Shown here in pieces: positions 23,303 to 31,555 of a stretch of DNA of 64,000 nucleotides (its first letter is position 1; every line of letters starts with the position of its first letter). The stretch is from Anaerolineales bacterium (GTDB lineage: Bacteria > Chloroflexota > Anaerolineae > Anaerolineales > Villigracilaceae). The translations under genes and the position numbers were made by a program. The stretch is taken from NCBI GenBank assembly GCA_030583925.1, contig CP129482.1, positions 1 through 64,000 on the forward strand, given 5' to 3'. The notes below the pieces were generated by a model. The model saw only the letters and a program-made list of their open reading frames with translations. It made no database searches and had not been told where the DNA came from.

Positions 23303-25732
23303 GTGATTATCTCAAACAAAAACATTAAACTATTTTTTGCGGCGCTTCTTGTCGTTACTGGATTTTTGAACATACATATCGCCCGCGCCCAAACCGCGCC
23401 CGTGTGGGATTCTGCCCAGCAAATTCGCGACCTCGCCTTTCAAGCCCAAAGCGAGTTATACGAAGCCGCGCGCGCCAGTGATTCATCCGCGCATTATCAA
23501 GCCGCCGCAGACTTAATAGACCAAGCCGCGAAAATTTATCAGACGAGTTTGCAACCTGCGTATCAAGAATCCGCTCCCGAAGCGGACGCGCTGGTTTCGG
23601 ATTCATTGACTCGCGCGCGCGCCGCCGCATTGGATGGAGATTCAGCCACGCTCGCCGCCGCGCGCGGACGCCTCTGGACTGCGCTCTTGCAGGGTAGCCA
23701 AACCCTGACCTTATCCACGCTGAAGGCGGGTGACTCCGCCGCCGCCGCTGAGTGGCTGAGATTGCGCGAGTATCGTACAGCGACTCGCGTCAACACGGTG
23801 GACGATCCGTCAGCGAAGGCGATTGCCAACGTGGAACAGAATCAACTGTCGGCGGAGGAAGCGGCGGACATCATCGCCAACGATTTACGCGACTCATATT
23901 TCTTCCGTCTGCGCGATGCGTTGACTCAAATCGAATCTGCCGCCGAGAAAAATTTCCCCACCCGCGCCGCGGAATGGGCGGGACAGGCGGCGGGATATTT
24001 CTCCATCCTGCAAGCCGACATCCATGAAAAACTCGGCGCGGATGTGACAGTTTCTTTGCATGATTCTTTTTCCGCGCTTGAATCTGCCGCGTTGAATGAA
24101 GATTGGGCGGCGGTGAAAACGCAAGTGAAAAATATCCGCGAGGCGTTGAGTGGCTATCAACCTGTTGAACTCACATCCGCCGAAATTGCCCAGCGCGGAA
24201 AATTGCTTTATCTCTTCACCGATTTGGTGTATGTCGAATATAAAAACGGCGTGCGGGACGGACAGATTACGATTGCGATTGAATATCAGGAAGCGGTCAC
24301 TTTTCGCGGACAAGCCGAAGCGGCTTTTGAAGAATTGCGCCCGTTCATCGCCGAAGCAGACCCCAACTCTGCCGCGCGTTTTGCAGAAATTTTGGACGAA
24401 CTCGAAACCGTCATCGCCAACCTTGGCGACCCGCAGGACGTGAAAGTTTTGACGGATGAAGGCTTGGGCATTATCGAATCCACGTTAAAAGTCAGCGCCG
24501 ATTCAAACGATACATCTGCATCATTTACCATCCTCAATACATTGCTGAATGAACTGCTTGTTTTCGTCCGCGAAGGGCGTTATGAAGACGCGGAACGCAC
24601 GCGCATCGAAGCCTACGCCATCCTTGAAAGCGGACCCGAACAACGGCTCGTGCATCGCGCGCCCATCCTGGCGCGTGAATTGGAAGGCTTGTTCTGGGAA
24701 GGCACCGAAGGGCAAAAAGGCTTGGCGACCTTAATCGCAGACAAAGCCCCAGCGGAAGAAATTGCCGCGAGTGTGAATCAACTCAACGTTAAGTTGGATG
24801 AAGCGGAAGATTTTCTATCCGTTGGCATGAGCGGTTTTCTCGCCGTCATCAACAGCATGGTCATCATCCTGCGCGAAGGTTTGGAAGCAGTGCTGATTCT
24901 CGGCGCGATTCTCGGTTACTTACGCGCCACCGACAGCCCGAAAAAATTCACTGCATGGGTGTATCTTGGCATTGCCGCCGCAATTTTATTAAGCCTTGCA
25001 ACCTGGTGGGCGGCGGAAACGTTTATCACCATCACCGTGGCGGGGCGTGAAATCATCGAAGGCGTGGCGAGTTTAGTGGCGGTGTTGGTGTTGTTCTACG
25101 TCACCAACTGGCTGTTTGAAAAAGTATATGTTGTGGATTGGATCGCTTTCGTCAAAGAGCAGGTCAGCAAGGCGCTGTCCAACGGTTCGGCGCTGGCGTT
25201 GGCGGGCTTGGGCTTCACAGTTGTGTACCGCGAAGGATTTGAAACCGTGTTGTTTTATCAAGCCCTGGCGTTTGACGCTTCGGCAAGTTCAATTTTGTTG
25301 GGCTTTGTCATCGGCAGTTTAATCATCCTCGCGGTGGCTTATGCCATTTTGAAAATGAGCAAACGCCTGCCGCTCAAACCATTCTTTACCGTGACGGGAA
25401 TTTTATTGATGGCGCTTGCCTTCAACCTGATGGGTTCGGGCATCCGCGAACTGCAAGAAGCAGGCGTCATCTCCGCTCATTTGCTGACGTGGATTCCAGA
25501 AAATTTAATTTTGATGGAACTCTTCGGCATCTTCCCCACGCTCGAAACATCGCTCGCGCAAGTTTTATTTTTGATGGTCTTAATCGCCACGTTTGCTTAT
25601 AGCCTGTGGCGTAAGAAAAAGAAAGATGCCCTCACCCTAACCCTCTCCCAAAGGGAGAGGGGACTCTCTTCCCCCAATGGGGGAAAGGCTGGGGATGAGG
25701 GAAAGAATCTCATCACACCCTCAAAGGAGTAA
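23303..25732 (+). CDS. FTR1-family iron permease with long N-terminal extracytoplasmic region
   Basis: An 809-aa protein. A signal peptide (FFAALLVVTGFLNIHIARA) precedes about 470 residues of Ala/Glu-rich helical sequence, probably extracytoplasmic. The FTR1 domain then has about seven membrane helices. Both iron-binding motifs are present: REGLEAVLIL (about residue 523) and REGFETVLFY (about residue 643). FTR1/EfeU permeases move iron coupled to oxidation of Fe(II). The N-terminal helical region may act as an iron-collecting or EfeO-contacting part (inference). The last ~35 residues (DALTLTLSQRERG to the end) are translated repeat DNA (25628-25702). The GTG start at 23303 has AGAGGAA upstream. 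The next gene follows after seven bases. Confidence 0.9.
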   Translation: MIISNKNIKLFFAALLVVTGFLNIHIARAQTAPVWDSAQQIRDLAFQAQSELYEAARASDSSAHYQAAADLIDQAAKIYQTSLQPAYQESAPEADALVSDSLTRARAAALDGDSATLAAARGRLWTALLQGSQTLTLSTLKAGDSAAAAEWLRLREYRTATRVNTVDDPSAKAIANVEQNQLSAEEAADIIANDLRDSYFFRLRDALTQIESAAEKNFPTRAAEWAGQAAGYFSILQADIHEKLGADVTVSLHDSFSALESAALNEDWAAVKTQVKNIREALSGYQPVELTSAEIAQRGKLLYLFTDLVYVEYKNGVRDGQITIAIEYQEAVTFRGQAEAAFEELRPFIAEADPNSAARFAEILDELETVIANLGDPQDVKVLTDEGLGIIESTLKVSADSNDTSASFTILNTLLNELLVFVREGRYEDAERTRIEAYAILESGPEQRLVHRAPILARELEGLFWEGTEGQKGLATLIADKAPAEEIAASVNQLNVKLDEAEDFLSVGMSGFLAVINSMVIILREGLEAVLILGAILGYLRATDSPKKFTAWVYLGIAAAILLSLATWWAAETFITITVAGREIIEGVASLVAVLVLFYVTNWLFEKVYVVDWIAFVKEQVSKALSNGSALALAGLGFTVVYREGFETVLFYQALAFDASASSILLGFVIGSLIILAVAYAILKMSKRLPLKPFFTVTGILLMALAFNLMGSGIRELQEAGVISAHLLTWIPENLILMELFGIFPTLETSLAQVLFLMVLIATFAYSLWRKKKKDALTLTLSQRERGLSSPNGGKAGDEGKNLITPSKE
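25628..25702. repeat. Palindromic repeat family B encoding the FTR1 C-terminal tail
   Basis: CTCTCCCAAAGGGAGAG core preceded by CCCTCACCC, followed by a second palindrome CCCCCAATGGGGG and GGCTGGGGATGAGG. It is translated as the hydrophilic tail of the permease. Confidence 0.8.
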
Positions 25733-25739
25733 AGTACGA

Positions 25740-26924
25740 ATGAAGAAGAATTGGATCGCTTTCCTGACAGGAATCCTGACCCTTAACATCGCCCTCGCCG
25801 CCTGTGCGCCTCAAGCCACGCCGACAGTTGATTCTGCTCCGACAGAATCTGCCGCCGCCCAAGCCGATCTCGGCGCCGTCAAAGCCTACGCCGTGGAACA
25901 GGCGTCCCTGATGAAAGAAGCGACAGCCTCCCTGCGCGCCAACGCCGAAAAATATTACGCCGCCATCGCGCAGATCAAAGCCGACCAGCCCGATGCCAAT
26001 CCCTACGAAGTTTTGTGGGCGAATCATCCCGATGCAACAAAAGCCTTAATCGAAGGGATGCGCGCCGACTGGATGACCGCGCACAATCATTACGAATCGA
26101 ACGAAGGCATTATCGCAGGCGTTCCGTCATTGGCATATTACGATGGCTGGATTGACGCAGGCGCGCCCGCCTCTGAAGACCCCGAAGCCATTCAATGGAC
26201 ATTGACATTGGCAAACGGCACAAAATTGGAAAGCCCTGGCAACCTCTTCCACACCTTAGGCGAACCCATTTTGTACGGGACTGTAAGTGAATACGTCGGC
26301 TTGGCTGTGGACTTAAACGGAGACAGCAACGTGGGCTTAAGCGAAGCCCTGCCCGAAGCCGAAATGCTGCTCGCCACCGCGCAAGCGTTGGACATTGCCT
26401 CTGGTCAAATGTTGGATGCGGTGAACGCCTGGCAACCGACTACGGAAGATGCTTTCATGGCAATGGCGACGATGATCCCCACCATGAACGAATATTTTGA
26501 ACAATGGAAATTATCGTCCTTCGTTTCAGGCGATACCTCCGTGCAAATTAGTTTTGTCGCCGCCAGCCGCCTGCTGGATGTGACAGGCATTTTGCAAAGC
26601 CTCGATTTGACCTATGACAACGTCCGCCCTGTGGTTGGCGCAGTAGACTCCAAACTCGATGAGCAAATCGCCGCAGGCTTTACCGACCTTGTTTCGTATG
26701 TCGGCGATTTATACACAAAGGAAAAGGCTGGCACAGTCTTCACCCCCGAAGAAGCGGATGCCTTCGGCACCGAAGCGCAGGATAAAGCCACCGCGCTCGC
26801 CGCGCTGGTTGTCCAAGCCGCCGCCAAAGCGAACATCACGCTCGACCTCGAAGCGGAAGGCTGGTCTCCTGATGCGCCGCCCGCCATCGAAGCCGTTGCC
26901 CCCGCGCCCGCGCCGATTGAGTAA
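25740..26924 (+). CDS. EfeO/imelysin-like (M75) lipoprotein
   Basis: A 394-aa lipoprotein. ATG at 25740 has AAAGGAG upstream. Lipobox LAAC (NIALAACAP) predicts lipid anchoring. The rest is helical with repeated short helices and the sequence AHNHYESNEG, which resembles the HXXE-type motif of imelysin/EfeO metal sites. The gene position right after an FTR1/EfeU-type permease supports an EfeO-like role: binding iron outside the membrane and handing it to the permease. No EfeB (haem peroxidase) is present. The C-terminal end is Pro/Ala-rich. I rate the family assignment as good, and the iron role as inference from context. Confidence 0.72.
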   Translation: MKKNWIAFLTGILTLNIALAACAPQATPTVDSAPTESAAAQADLGAVKAYAVEQASLMKEATASLRANAEKYYAAIAQIKADQPDANPYEVLWANHPDATKALIEGMRADWMTAHNHYESNEGIIAGVPSLAYYDGWIDAGAPASEDPEAIQWTLTLANGTKLESPGNLFHTLGEPILYGTVSEYVGLAVDLNGDSNVGLSEALPEAEMLLATAQALDIASGQMLDAVNAWQPTTEDAFMAMATMIPTMNEYFEQWKLSSFVSGDTSVQISFVAASRLLDVTGILQSLDLTYDNVRPVVGAVDSKLDEQIAAGFTDLVSYVGDLYTKEKAGTVFTPEEADAFGTEAQDKATALAALVVQAAAKANITLDLEAEGWSPDAPPAIEAVAPAPAPIE

Positions 26925-27199
26925 AATAACCCTCGTTCCTCACCCCTAACCCTTCTCCCAAAGGGAGAAGGGCTGGGGATGAGGGAAGAATACAAAGCAC
27001 TGCCCATTGTTCTCACCACAGAACACACGGAGAGAACGAAGATTTTAAATGTTTTTCTCTGTGGACTCTGTGATCTCTGTGGTAAAGCGGGTTTTTACTC
27101 CACTTAAACCTGATGAGCCAAAACACCTTAATACCCCTTGTGTACCTTTGTGACCCTTTGTGGTGAAGATCACCCCAGTAAAATAAAGTGAGCAGTTCC
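26925..27199. repeat. Repeat-filled intergenic region between the EfeO-like and cytochrome b genes
   Basis: It contains a family B palindrome (26938-26984, CTTCTCCCAAAGGGAGAAG core), then an element of the CACAGAG...CTCTGTGG type (about 27014-27083), then TTGTGTACCTTTGTGACCC-type sequence. I see no gene in it. Whether the cytochrome genes share the iron operon transcript or have a promoter hidden here is unclear. Confidence 0.7.
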
Positions 27200-27763
27200 A
27201 TGATTTCAAACGTAACCGCCAAAACAGCGCAAGTTCAAAATATAAAAACCCGCACATCCCCCGCGAACGCCATCAAGAGCTATCTTTTGCCGTTCATGGT
27301 TCTTTTTGCTGTCGCTATCATCAGCGGATTATTCTATTACCTTGTGCCGCGCTCATGGAATTGGCTCGCCTCACAAACCGCATTGTGGATTCACCTGATT
27401 ACGGGTATTGTCAGTTTCTTTTTTCTAGTCCCGTATGTTTTATCGCATCACAAAGATAAAAAAGAAGCCTTCATCAATCTGCTCTTCGTCTGGAGCGCTT
27501 TTCGCCGCCGCGAAAATGAAAGAGACTGGTCATATCAACAGCGCATCTTCGGTCACATCCTGAATTGGATCATGGCATTGCTCGGATTAAGCGGCTTGCT
27601 TCTCCTCATCCCCAGCATTTTATGGATGAGCGGCACAGTCTGGATGGCAGGTTATTCCGCTTATAAAATTGCCAACCTGGCGCATTTGGGGCTTGCGCTT
27701 CTCTCGCTGGCTTTTATTGGCTTTCATGTCATCCGCAGACCGAAGCGCGTCAAACGACAATAA
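27200..27763 (+). CDS. Four-helix membrane protein, cytochrome b-like
   Basis: A 187-aa protein with four predicted membrane helices: SYLLPFMVLFAVAIISGLFY, a helix at LWIHLITGIVSFFFLV, one at IFGHILNWIMALLGLSGLLLLI, and one at IANLAHLGLALLSLAFIGFH. A histidine sits in or at the edge of helices 2, 3 and 4 (WIHLI, FGHIL, NLAHLG, GFHVI). This is the pattern of a b-type di-haem bundle that exchanges electrons with quinone. ATG at 27200 or GTG at 27188 may start it; neither has a clear ribosome-binding site. Its stop and the next start overlap (TAATG), so it is tightly coupled to the pentahaem cytochrome gene and likely its membrane partner. Confidence 0.7.
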   Translation: MISNVTAKTAQVQNIKTRTSPANAIKSYLLPFMVLFAVAIISGLFYYLVPRSWNWLASQTALWIHLITGIVSFFFLVPYVLSHHKDKKEAFINLLFVWSAFRRRENERDWSYQQRIFGHILNWIMALLGLSGLLLLIPSILWMSGTVWMAGYSAYKIANLAHLGLALLSLAFIGFHVIRRPKRVKRQ

Positions 27764-29301
27764 TGAAAAAATTGCGTATCAACAAGCCAACTCGATTTTT
27801 ACTGATAGGCGGAGTTCTCTCCGCCTTTGCGCTTTTTGCCGCCATTTTTATTTTGCCCAAACCACAAGGCACGGGTCAGGCTATCGGCGCAGACGTTCCC
27901 TTCTACTCCATGCCGTGGGGCGATAATCCCTTCGCGCCAGGCAACATGCAAACCACAGATGGGAAACTGCTCAACAACAAAGACATCCCCTCCGCCGAGT
28001 TCTGCGCCCAATGCCATCAGCAGGAATACCGCGAATGGATCAGTTCCATTCACTCCGTCACGGGACCCGATATTATTTACGAAACCGCCATCAGCAACAA
28101 CGAACTCGCCCACAAGAACCGTCACGGCACGGAGAAAATCCGCTGGTGCGATTCGTGTCACGAACCCGTCAACCTGCTCATGGGTGAGATTAATCCGCTC
28201 CCTGTCGTTGGTCCCAGCCCTGTCACTGCCGAAGGGACGACCTGTATCATCTGTCACACCGCCGTCAGCGCCGACCCGCTGGCAGGTAACGGCGCGATCA
28301 CGCTTGACATCAACAACATCAACAACTACACCGAAGCGCTCATCATGGCGGCGCCCGCCGAACACGCCCGCGATATGCAAGCCAAATCGCATAACCCGCT
28401 CATGGGCAGTTCCGATTTTTGCGGCGCGTGTCACACCGAGATTCGTCCTGTCGAAGTCAACGGCACACAGCCCATGCACTTGCAAAACACATTTGAAGAA
28501 TGGCAGAAGAGCAAGTACGCCGAAAAAAATATCCAATGTCAGGATTGTCACATGCACCCTGACCCAGCGGAGTTCATCTCGCAGTTAAACGAAACAGGTC
28601 AAGTTCCAGAAAGAATCGTTTCGCATCGCTTCGTGGGCGTGAATTATCTGCTGACCGATTCTAATCTGCCATCCAATCTGGTGACTTATCTGCGCGGCGG
28701 ACTTCCGCCTGGCGGCATTTCAACTGATGAGTGGAAAGCCGATCTACTCGAACAAAACCGCCTCATTCTTGACCTTTTACAGACAGCGGCAGACCTCAAC
28801 ATTTCTGCCCCTTCAAGCATTTCCCCCAACTCCGAAGCGAATCTGGACGTGACCATCACCAACAGCGGAGCGGGTCACAGCCTGCCCACAGGACCGCTCG
28901 ACCAGCGTCACATGTGGCTCGAAGTCAAAGTGACTGATGCGGCGGGCAAGGTTGTTTATCACAGCGGTTGGTTCGACGATAAGACAGGGCAAATTGACCC
29001 GAACGCCGTCATCTACCAAAAGATTCTCACCGACAAAAACGGCGCGACCATCTACGAACATATCCTCTTTAACGTGGAAAAATATCACTACACCCGCGAC
29101 CCCATCCCCGCCAATGCCAGCGACACGATTCCCTACAGGTTCACTGTGCCTGCGGATGCGCAAGGTCCGCTCAACGTGGAGACCACCCTCTGGTATCGCC
29201 TCGCCCTGCAAGAGTTCGTCACATACAGTTTGAAACTGGACCTCATTCTCCCGCCTGTGATGATGGAGCAGACGGTGACTGAGATACCGGTGCAAGAATA
29301 A
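27763..29301 (+). CDS. Pentahaem cytochrome c with membrane anchor
   Basis: A 512-aa protein: an N-terminal membrane segment (FLLIGGVLSAFALFAAIFIL) and then five CXXCH haem sites at about residues 81, 129, 161, 220 and 259 (CAQCH, CDSCH, CIICH, CGACH, CQDCH). The EWISSIHS stretch after the first site is typical of cytochrome c554-like multihaem proteins. The C-terminal ~200 residues contain no haem motifs and look like a beta-sandwich (LDVTITNSGAGHSLPTG and following). It would sit outside the cytoplasmic membrane. Overlapping start with the membrane cytochrome gene suggests a quinone-linked pair. Position behind an FTR1/EfeO pair raises the idea that it handles the electrons from iron oxidation (inference). 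Confidence 0.88.
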   Translation: MKKLRINKPTRFLLIGGVLSAFALFAAIFILPKPQGTGQAIGADVPFYSMPWGDNPFAPGNMQTTDGKLLNNKDIPSAEFCAQCHQQEYREWISSIHSVTGPDIIYETAISNNELAHKNRHGTEKIRWCDSCHEPVNLLMGEINPLPVVGPSPVTAEGTTCIICHTAVSADPLAGNGAITLDINNINNYTEALIMAAPAEHARDMQAKSHNPLMGSSDFCGACHTEIRPVEVNGTQPMHLQNTFEEWQKSKYAEKNIQCQDCHMHPDPAEFISQLNETGQVPERIVSHRFVGVNYLLTDSNLPSNLVTYLRGGLPPGGISTDEWKADLLEQNRLILDLLQTAADLNISAPSSISPNSEANLDVTITNSGAGHSLPTGPLDQRHMWLEVKVTDAAGKVVYHSGWFDDKTGQIDPNAVIYQKILTDKNGATIYEHILFNVEKYHYTRDPIPANASDTIPYRFTVPADAQGPLNVETTLWYRLALQEFVTYSLKLDLILPPVMMEQTVTEIPVQE

Positions 29302-29570
29302 AAGACAAACGTGTCCGCTTCGGCGGGGGCGTTTTCAGTTATGCCTTAAACTTTGCCGGTAATAAGCCAAAAATCTGTTTTGGTCAAAGATAAACGCTGG
29401 CTTACGCTGATTCAAAGAAAAAACCCGCGTTCTCTGCGTTTATCTGCATCCTAATAAAGTCCCTTTGAACATTTCTTGCCGCCAGACCGTTTTGCAAGTT
29501 GCGCGGTGTTACTTTTCGCCGATTCTCCGTCATGTACCTTGAATATCCGCACTTTTATGTAGGAGCGCAC
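29302..29570. other. Intergenic region: weak terminator and a degenerate repeat
   Basis: A GC-rich stem around TCCGC-TTCG-GCGGG followed by GTTTT (29308-29336) may terminate the cytochrome transcript. At about 29387-29455 lies an element with imperfect inverted ends (ATAAACGCTGG near the start, CGTTTATCTGC near the end), of the type common between genes in such genomes. I see no gene here. Confidence 0.45.
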
Positions 29571-29675
29571 ATGTTCATTCTAAAAGCCATCGTTTTCGCA
29601 GTGTCCGCCGGGTTGTTGCTTCTGATCGCTCGCTTTGCCGACGAATACTTCCGCCCATATAAACGCAAGGATTAA
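29571..29675 (+). CDS. Possible 34-aa single-span membrane protein
   Basis: A short ORF with TAGGAG eight bases before its ATG. The peptide begins MFILKAIVFAVSAGLLLLIA and ends with a charged tail (FADEYFRPYKRKD), the layout of a one-helix membrane protein with the positive tail inside. No family is recognised. It stands between the cytochrome and SDR genes. The ribosome-binding site and clean hydrophobic-then-charged pattern support it; conservation would be needed to be sure. Confidence 0.5.
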   Translation: MFILKAIVFAVSAGLLLLIARFADEYFRPYKRKD

Positions 29676-29742
29676 GTCAATCTTGAAACAAGGGGGGGGT
29701 CAGCGCGAACGCAGATCTTTTCTTCGTCGTATTTCACTCTGC

Positions 29743-29748
29743 TATAAT
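29743..29748 (+). promoter_or_regulatory. -10 box for a probably leaderless SDR transcript
   Basis: TATAAT ends eight bases before the ATG at 29756, with no ribosome-binding site between them. The transcript would start at or within a base or two of the start codon. Confidence 0.5.
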
Positions 29749-29755
29749 TTCAGCC

Positions 29756-30691
29756 ATGATTCTAGTCACCGGCGCGACCGGGTTCATCGGTCGCGCGCTT
29801 GTGCGTCACCTCTCCGAAACAGGACAAGAAGTGCGCGTGTTATTGCGTCCCTCGCCGAGTTCGCCGCGCCTGCCGAAGGGCGTGCCGGTCGAAGTAGCGG
29901 TAGTCAGCTTGAACGATGAAAGAGGCGTGCGCGCCGCTTTGCGCGGCGTCCATCAGGTGTTTCATCTTGCCAGCGCGGCGGGATACGGACGGCGCGGCAA
30001 CTTGTTCGCGACGGATATCGAAGGGACGCGCAATCTCACCACTGCCGCGAAAGACGCGGGAGTCGAGCGTCTAGTTTTTCTCAGCCACGTCGGCGCGGAC
30101 CGCGCGTCGGCGTATCCCATTCACAAAGCGAAAGGTATCGCAGAGGAATTCATCCGGAAAAGCGGATTGCCATACACGATCATTCGATCTACGATCGTCT
30201 TTGGCGCGGAGGATCGTTTTACGCACAGCATTGCCGCAACACTGCGTTCGGCGCCGTTTTTGTTTCCGTTGCCCGGCGATGGACGCGTGTTGCTCCAGCC
30301 GCTGTGGGTGGAGGATTTGGTCACCGCGTTGGTGTGGGCGTTGCAGAACCCCGCGATGCTCAATGAAACGTACGAGATCGGCGGCGGAGAGTATTTCACC
30401 TTCCGCCAGATCGTTGAAACGCTGATGGCGGTCACGCATACGCGGCGCATTCTTGTTCCACTTTCGTACCCGACCATGCGCGCCTTGTTTGTCACGCTCG
30501 ATCCGCTGATCCCGAACGCGTATATCTCCACGTATTGGCTCGATTATCTCGCCGTCAATCGCACTTGCCCGGTGGATAATCTGCCGCGCGCATTTGGGCT
30601 GATGCCGGCGCGCTTCGGCTACCGGCTCGATTACCTTGCGCGCAAGCCATTGCTTCAACGACTTCAGGAAACCTTGCGTATCTCGCGTTGA
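29756..30691 (+). CDS. NAD(P)-binding SDR (atypical, NDUFA9/epimerase-like)
   Basis: A 311-aa Rossmann-fold protein. The nucleotide motif is LVTGATGFIGRALVRHL at the N-terminus. FHLASAAGYGRRGN and the later HKAKGIAEEFIRKSGLPYTI replace the usual catalytic Tyr-Lys pair: Lys is in HKAKG, with no YXXXK. That puts it in the atypical SDR group (like NDUFA9 or NmrA types), which includes sugar epimerase-like and quinone-related enzymes. VLLQPLWVEDLVTALVWAL and YEIGGGEYFTFRQIVE fit this group. The next gene starts right after its stop, so it likely shares a transcript with the two GNAT genes. The substrate is unknown. Confidence 0.85.
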   Translation: MILVTGATGFIGRALVRHLSETGQEVRVLLRPSPSSPRLPKGVPVEVAVVSLNDERGVRAALRGVHQVFHLASAAGYGRRGNLFATDIEGTRNLTTAAKDAGVERLVFLSHVGADRASAYPIHKAKGIAEEFIRKSGLPYTIIRSTIVFGAEDRFTHSIAATLRSAPFLFPLPGDGRVLLQPLWVEDLVTALVWALQNPAMLNETYEIGGGEYFTFRQIVETLMAVTHTRRILVPLSYPTMRALFVTLDPLIPNAYISTYWLDYLAVNRTCPVDNLPRAFGLMPARFGYRLDYLARKPLLQRLQETLRISR

Positions 30692-30693
30692 TT

Positions 30694-31551
30694 ATGCCTG
30701 CCCTCACGATCAAACTCATCGAATCCCCGGAAGAAATGACCGCTATCGAAGCCTTACAACGCGAGGTGTGGCTCGGCAGTGAAACCGACGTTGTCCCCGC
30801 GCATGTGTTCATCGCCGCGATCCACAACGGCGGGTTGGTATTGGGCGCGTATGAAAACGAAAAACTCGTCGGCTTTGTCTTTGGCTTCCCCGGCTTGGAT
30901 TCCACGCCGGACGGTCCGCGCGCCAAACATTGTTCGCACATGATGGGCATCCTGCCCGGTCACCGCGATTCAGGCGTCGGCTTCGCGCTGAAGCGGGCGC
31001 AATGGCAGATGGTTCGTCATCAAGGTCTCGATCACATCACGTGGACGTACGATCCGCTGCTCAGCCGCAACGCGTATCTCAACCTTACCAAACTCGGCGC
31101 GGTCTGCAACATCTATCGCCGCTCGGAATACGGCGACATGCGCGATGGACTCAACGCGGGTTTACCCTCCGATCGTTTTCAAGTGGATTGGTGGATCAAC
31201 ACCCGCCGCGTCGAACGACGCCTCGGAAAGCGCGCGCGTAAACCGCTGAAGCTGGATGACTTCTCGAAAGCGGACCTCCAACCCCTCTACACGCTTCATC
31301 CCTCGGCGGGGAACTGGGCGCGCCCGCCTGAGCATTTTTCCCATCTTGAAGGACGGCTCGCCCTCGCCGAGATTCCCTCCGATTTCAACGCGCTCAAACA
31401 GGAGGATTTCGCTCTCGCCCGCGATTGGCGCTTCTTCACCCGCGAAGTGTTCGAGACCGCGTTCCACGCCGGTTATATCGCCACCGATTTCATCTTCGAT
31501 AACGACAGAAGTTTCTACGTTCTTTCGCACGGCGAGACCACCTTACAATAA
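30694..31551 (+). CDS. GNAT-superfamily acetyltransferase-like protein (COG3375-type)
   Basis: A 285-aa protein. An N-terminal GNAT fold is visible: ALQREVWLGSETDVVPAHV, then GAYENEKLVGFVFGFPG (core strands) and HCSHMMGILPGHRDSGVGFA (acetyl-CoA loop, in the weak form ILPGHRDSGVG). The pattern matches the poorly studied COG3375 group. The C-terminal ~110 residues are outside the GNAT fold. ATG at 30694 is chosen; TTG at 30688 overlaps the SDR stop. The substrate is unknown. A second GNAT gene follows immediately. Confidence 0.75.
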   Translation: MPALTIKLIESPEEMTAIEALQREVWLGSETDVVPAHVFIAAIHNGGLVLGAYENEKLVGFVFGFPGLDSTPDGPRAKHCSHMMGILPGHRDSGVGFALKRAQWQMVRHQGLDHITWTYDPLLSRNAYLNLTKLGAVCNIYRRSEYGDMRDGLNAGLPSDRFQVDWWINTRRVERRLGKRARKPLKLDDFSKADLQPLYTLHPSAGNWARPPEHFSHLEGRLALAEIPSDFNALKQEDFALARDWRFFTREVFETAFHAGYIATDFIFDNDRSFYVLSHGETTLQ

Positions 31552-31555
31552 TGTG

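Noticed and set aside
28203-28243. A family D repeat copy inside the pentahaem cytochrome gene
   Set aside because: CCTGTC and GAAGGG are there, but the characteristic joined core CCTGTCGAAGG is not; it is ordinary coding sequence.
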